33,947 bases of DNA. It comes from Paenibacillus sp. 598K. Its GTDB lineage: Bacteria; Bacillota; Bacilli; Paenibacillales; Paenibacillaceae. The stretch spans positions 1-33,947 of the forward strand of contig NZ_BFBX01000091.1 of the NCBI RefSeq assembly GCF_003851045.1, given 5' to 3'. A program made the translations under genes and the position numbers. Shown piece after piece: positions 30,812 through 33,947 of this stretch (the stretch's first letter is position 1; each line of letters opens with the position of its first letter). The notes beneath the pieces were generated by a model. The model made no database searches and was not told where the DNA came from. It worked only from the letters and a program-made list of their open reading frames with translations.

Positions 30812-31875
30812 TACTCGATCCGTCCCAGTCTTCTGTACAGGTCCTCTGTCGTCTCATACCAGTCGTTTACTTCCTGCAAGGAGTCCGCCCCGTTCTTATA
30901 AGCGATCTGATAGCCGACTTGATCCATCAGTTCTTTAAAACGGTCGGTTTCGTAGACAGCCTTGGTCAACGCATCGATTTTTTGAACCACTTCTTCCGGC
31001 ACATCATTCGGAATGACGATGAAATGACTCGCTCCGCCTGCTACGTCTACGCCCTGCTCTTTAGCTGTTGGCACATCAGGCAGTTGGTCAACCCGATTCT
31101 CGCTGAGTACGGCCAGCGCACGAAGCTCGCCTGCAGCGACTTGGCCGGAGATCTCAGGGACATTCATAAAGCCTACATCGACGTGGTTACCCAGGACGGC
31201 TGGCAGCAACGGACCGCTGCCTTGGAATGGCACGTGCTGCAGTTGGATCTCTTCCCGGTCTTCGAGCAACTGGGCCAGCAGTGCCACGACGGTGCTCTCG
31301 CCAGGGTTGCCGACTGTGACTTCGCCAGGGTTAGCTTTGGCATGATCGATCAGGTCCTGCAAGGTCTGGAACGGCGAGTTCTTCGGTACCACGACGGTAA
31401 CCGCCATCTCGCCCGCTTTATTTACGATCGTAAAATCGTCACGGGTATACTGAGCCGGCGTGATATGAAGTGCAGATGAAATGTGGCCCGTTGCCGCCCA
31501 CAGCCAGGTGTAGCCGTCCGGCTTGGCTTTTACGAGCTCGTAGTTGCCGACAGTTCCGGATCCGCCGCCGACGTTCTTGATCGTGATTTGCTGGTCGATT
31601 ACGCCGTTAGCCGCCTCTGCGAACGCGCGGGCCAGGATATCGGATACGCCGCCTGCGTTGAAAGGCACGATCAGCTCAATCGACTTCTCCGGGAACGGTG
31701 TATCCGTTGCAGCCGGTGTTTCGTTTACCGTATTGCCGTTGCCGGCACCTTCATTTGTATTGTTAGGCTGGTTGTTTGTCGCGCCGCCGCCGTTACTGCC
31801 GCAAGCAGTGAGCAGTGCAAGGATGACGGTGAACATGACAAGCGCCGACCATCTTGTCCGTTTCTGTTTTCTCAT
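30811..31875 (-). CDS. tctC: tripartite tricarboxylate transporter substrate-binding lipoprotein TctC (Bug family)
   Basis: 354 residues from the ATG at 31875 (GGGAGG upstream), giving a compact lipoprotein signal MRKQKRTRWSALVMFTVILA with lipobox LTACGS. An ATG at 31929 also has a good ribosome binding site and would add 18 residues. After a Gly/Asn/Thr linker, the Bug domain begins with FPEKSIELIVPFNAGGVSDI and contains GGGSGTVGNYELVKAKPDGY, both typical. The family binds mono-, di- or tricarboxylates. It is the first gene of the tct/catabolic operon. Confidence 0.94.
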   Translation of the reverse strand: MRKQKRTRWSALVMFTVILALLTACGSNGGGATNNQPNNTNEGAGNGNTVNETPAATDTPFPEKSIELIVPFNAGGVSDILARAFAEAANGVIDQQITIKNVGGGSGTVGNYELVKAKPDGYTWLWAATGHISSALHITPAQYTRDDFTIVNKAGEMAVTVVVPKNSPFQTLQDLIDHAKANPGEVTVGNPGESTVVALLAQLLEDREEIQLQHVPFQGSGPLLPAVLGNHVDVGFMNVPEISGQVAAGELRALAVLSENRVDQLPDVPTAKEQGVDVAGGASHFIVIPNDVPEEVVQKIDALTKAVYETDRFKELMDQVGYQIAYKNGADSLQEVNDWYETTEDLYRRLGRIE

Positions 31876-32074
31876 AGCTGCCTCCCTCTTCGATGTAGTA
31901 GATGCTGAGACTTCCCTTTCCTTAGACATTCCGGTTCTCCCCCTTAGTTTCCTTCCAACTCTTGTCCCTCATGCAAACAAGCGGCATACGTGCAAAATAC
32001 TGCTCAGACTCATTGGCCCAAGGGCTATCCTTACACGCGATGTCAAAAGCCGAGTAAACAGGTTGGTATTAACG

Positions 32075-32103
32075 ATTTTATTACACAACTCGAAATGTGT
32101 CAA
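32075..32103 (-). promoter_or_regulatory. sigma-A promoter of the tct/catabolic operon
   Basis: Read leftward: TTGACA (complement of 32098-32103), 17-bp spacer, TAAAAT (complement of 32075-32080). It gives a leader of about 200 nt before tctC. The stretch 31876-32200 otherwise holds only this promoter and the hairpin at 32161-32192; no gene with a ribosome binding site was found. Confidence 0.8.
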
Positions 32104-32160
32104 CGAGAAAAGAATTTTGTCGAATTATGGAGAAAAACCAGAGGATTTGGGCGCGGGAAA

Positions 32161-32192
32161 TACCGCCATTTATCTGGAAACAGATGGCGGTA
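32161..32192. terminator. hairpin after the LLM monooxygenase gene
   Basis: TACCGCCAT (32161-32169) pairs with ATGGCGGTA (32184-32192), with an inner CTG/CAG pair around GAAA. On the minus strand it is followed by TTTCCC, so it is a weak-to-moderate terminator separating the LLM gene from the tct operon. Confidence 0.6.
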
Positions 32193-32200
32193 CGCTACTT

Positions 32201-33517
32201 TTAACTGTATCGGTTCTCAGGTTTGTGAAGGCCCAGATGCTGCCGCAGCGTCGAACCGTCGTAGTCTTCGCGGAAAAGCCCGCGGTTCTGCAGCTCGGGG
32301 ATGACACCCTGCGTAAAATCCTTTAGTCCGCCCGGCATGTAAGGCGGCATGATGTTGAATCCATCTGCGGCATGGCCGTCAAACCACTGCTGGATGTGAT
32401 CCGCCAGTTGGACCGGTGTGCCGACGACGATTCGGTGACCGCGCGCGCCCGCCACTTCCCGGTACAGCTCACGCAGTGTATAGCCCTTCTCCCGGGCCAG
32501 CTTGAGGAGCAGCTGCGGACGGCTCTTGTGGCCTGGCGTCTCCGGTACATCCGGCACCGGCTCGTCCAGCTCATAGCTTCTCATATCGAGTTGGAATCGT
32601 TCCGACAGCAGGCTGTAAGCACCGTCATCGTCGATCAGGCTTTGCAGATGCTCGTATTTCTCCTGCGCCTCCTTCTCCGTCGCCCCGACCACAGGCAGCA
32701 AGCCGGGCAGGATGTGACATTGATCGGCTGTCCGCCCGTAGTTCGGCAGCAAGCCTTTGAGCTCCTTATAGAACGTCTGCGCATCCTCGAGCGCCTGCTG
32801 CGCGGTGAAGACAACCTCGCCGTATTGGGCTGCCAGCTGCATCCCAACGCCGGAAGATCCGGCCTGGATGATGACGGGGCGGCCCTGCGGACTGCTGGTG
32901 ACGTTGAGCGGACCCTTGACGGAGAAGAAGCGCCCTTCGTGACCAAGCTCATGAAGCTTGGATGTATCCATGTAGACGCCCTTCTCCTTGTCGACGACGT
33001 AAGGGTCCGGCTCCCAGCTGTCCCACAGCCCCTGCACGACCTCGACGAACTCGGCGGCACGCTCGTACCGCAGTCCGTGCTCAAGATGCTCGGCGGCGGA
33101 GAAGTTGGCCGCTGCGGCAGTTGACGAGGTGGTGACGACGTTCCAGGCGACCCGCCCGCCGCTGATCAGATCGACTGAGGCCAGCAGCCGCGCCAGGTTG
33201 AACGGCTCGTAGTAGGTCGTCGAAGCGGTGACGGCCAGACCGATCCGGCTGGTCGCCATCGCCAGAGCAGCCAGCAGCGTGATCGGCTCGAAGCGGGCGA
33301 TGACCGATGGCGTCGCGTCCCGCGCTGTCGTCAGCCCGTCAGCGAGGAACAGCATATCGAACTTGCCTTCCTCGGCGATTCTGGCAATCTCGACGATCAG
33401 CTCCAGATTCTCGCTGCCCGACTTGGCCTCCGGCATCCGCCAGCCTGCAATATGGTGCCCCGCTCCCTGGACGAATACGCCCATTTTCAACTGTCTGTCA
33501 CTCGTTGTTGTCATCAT
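32201..33517 (-). CDS. LLM-class flavin-dependent monooxygenase (NtaA/SnaA/DszA type)
   Basis: 438 residues of the bacterial luciferase-like superfamily, NtaA/SnaA/SoxA branch: LKMGVFVQGAGHHIAGWR at the N-terminus, FDMLFLADGL, TASTTYYEPFNLARLLASVD, SGGRVAWNVVTTS and VIIQAGSSGVGMQLAAQYGE. These enzymes use reduced FMN from a separate reductase to oxidise amines, aminopolycarboxylates (NTA, EDTA), sulfones or alkyl-sulfur compounds. No adjacent flavin reductase is seen, though the nitroreductase of the neighbouring cluster might serve. GGAAGAG precedes two ATG codons. The gene has its own upstream region and terminator and precedes the tct operon on the same strand. Confidence 0.92.
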   Translation of the reverse strand: MMTTTSDRQLKMGVFVQGAGHHIAGWRMPEAKSGSENLELIVEIARIAEEGKFDMLFLADGLTTARDATPSVIARFEPITLLAALAMATSRIGLAVTASTTYYEPFNLARLLASVDLISGGRVAWNVVTTSSTAAAANFSAAEHLEHGLRYERAAEFVEVVQGLWDSWEPDPYVVDKEKGVYMDTSKLHELGHEGRFFSVKGPLNVTSSPQGRPVIIQAGSSGVGMQLAAQYGEVVFTAQQALEDAQTFYKELKGLLPNYGRTADQCHILPGLLPVVGATEKEAQEKYEHLQSLIDDDGAYSLLSERFQLDMRSYELDEPVPDVPETPGHKSRPQLLLKLAREKGYTLRELYREVAGARGHRIVVGTPVQLADHIQQWFDGHAADGFNIMPPYMPGGLKDFTQGVIPELQNRGLFREDYDGSTLRQHLGLHKPENRYS

Positions 33518-33597
33518 GCTCTTCCTTTCTACCGCTAACTATTGACTCTGTGAAGTACCCGCCAGCCCGTTGCGTTATCCAACGCACTTTTCTGCCG

Positions 33598-33774
33598 CTA
33601 ATGGCGCCGCCGCGGGCCGGTTCGCGCCGCTGCAGCGTCCCTCTCTGGCTTTCGGAGAACAGCAACCACAGATAGCGCAGCAGGATGCCCGGCTGGGGAT
33701 GGCCGGGACGCCGCCACCTGTTCGATACTGAATCCATCAGGCTTCCCGTACTGGCGGATCATCGCTGCTCTCAT
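33598..33774 (-). pseudogene. N-terminal remnant of a zinc-type/quinone-oxidoreductase-like dehydrogenase
   Basis: A 58-codon frame (ATG 33774, TAG 33598) starts MRAAMIRQYGKPDGFSIEQV followed by AASRPSPAG, which strongly resembles the first strand pair of MDR-family quinone oxidoreductases (M-K-A-A-x-I-x-x-Y-G-x-P). After about residue 30 the similarity is lost and the frame soon stops; no Rossmann GxGxxG follows in any frame before the LLM gene. It is therefore read as a degenerate 5' fragment. The ribosome binding site is weak. The identification rests on about 28 residues. Confidence 0.5.
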
Positions 33775-33783
33775 GAGCCTGTC

Positions 33784-33838
33784 GGCTCTCCCCTGTCGCC
33801 GCCCTCCACAGGGAGGGCGAGCCTATATTGGCATTATA
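33784..33838 (-). promoter_or_regulatory. possible -10 box and alternative hairpins upstream of the remnant/LLM region
   Basis: Read leftward: TATAAT (33838-33833) with a poor -35, then GAGCC...GGCTC outer arms (33819-33823 and 33784-33788) enclosing GCCCTCC/GGAGGGC (33801-33818). CCCTGT and ACAGGG within the same stretch can pair instead, excluding the first hairpin. The stretch 33518-33947 otherwise contains only the dehydrogenase remnant and short frames I judge to be noise. Confidence 0.35.
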
Positions 33839-33947
33839 GCTCAGTCTCGACCAGCTTCCCATCTTTACTTCCGCCATCTCGGCATACAGGAAACTCTCAT
33901 TCCCTAGTCGTTTGCGCTGCCAAGCGCACATCGAGTAGGCCTATGCG

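Noticed and set aside
33498..33931. Two abutting minus-strand frames (79 and 64 codons) upstream of the LLM gene
   Set aside because: Composition is Arg/Ser/Gly-rich and unlike any family; the overlapping frame with dehydrogenase similarity explains the region better.
33518..33947. S-box (SAM) or T-box leader upstream of the LLM gene
   Set aside because: The conserved S-box core and the T-box GGGTGG-type sequence are absent on either strand.

Overview
The window is about 34 kb of chromosome from a GC-rich, spore-former-type Firmicute, most likely Paenibacillaceae (Paenibacillus/Cohnella-like). This is inferred from strong AGGAGG-type ribosome binding sites with frequent TTG/GTG starts, sigma-A promoters, a Kin-type histidine kinase, YwbE, OhrR and a YesN-like regulator. 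No rRNA, tRNA, CRISPR array or transposase gene was seen.

Left part (1-7.3 kb): the 3' end of an NAD(P)H-hydrate dehydratase gene, a class-3 lipase, a small AT-richer island with two divergent XRE regulators around three copies of one operator and a 38-residue membrane peptide, then a leftward six-gene set (alpha/beta hydrolase, pirin, a 109-residue unknown, Old Yellow Enzyme, a 72-residue unknown, hemolysin III). A PPOX-fold flavoprotein and a ferritin follow, converging on a shared terminator.

Middle (7.4-17.1 kb): a compact rightward operon holds a SAM methyltransferase, a class I isoprenoid-synthase-like enzyme with two DDxxD motifs, and an 80-residue NHLP-leader RiPP precursor ending in Trp. 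It converges on a membrane histidine kinase with a 7TMR-DISM-type sensor. Gene content recalls ComQ-ComX-ComP (prenyltransferase, Trp-containing pheromone, sensor kinase) but with a nitrile-hydratase-type leader. This is the most likely undescribed system here. Next come an acidic unknown protein, a divergent OhrR/glutathione peroxidase pair, YwbE, glutamate dehydrogenase, and a response regulator that lacks the usual AraC output domain, followed by an intergenic repeat cluster.

Right part (17.1-33.9 kb): an alpha/beta hydrolase behind a long leader that carries an intrinsic terminator and a competing upstream arm, then a 12-gene leftward catabolic cluster. In transcription order it encodes a TctCBA tricarboxylate-type transporter, an SdhA-like flavoprotein with a minimal 2Fe-2S partner, an M20 amidohydrolase, a fumarase/adenylosuccinate-lyase-family enzyme, an aspartoacylase-like deacylase, a GNAT, a nitroreductase, a benzoylformate-decarboxylase-like enzyme and a succinate-semialdehyde-type dehydrogenase. 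A LLM-class (NtaA-like) flavin monooxygenase lies just upstream. Together these suggest import and stepwise breakdown of an N-substituted or acylated carboxylate to a 2-oxo acid, an aldehyde and then a TCA-cycle acid. The substrate cannot be read from sequence.
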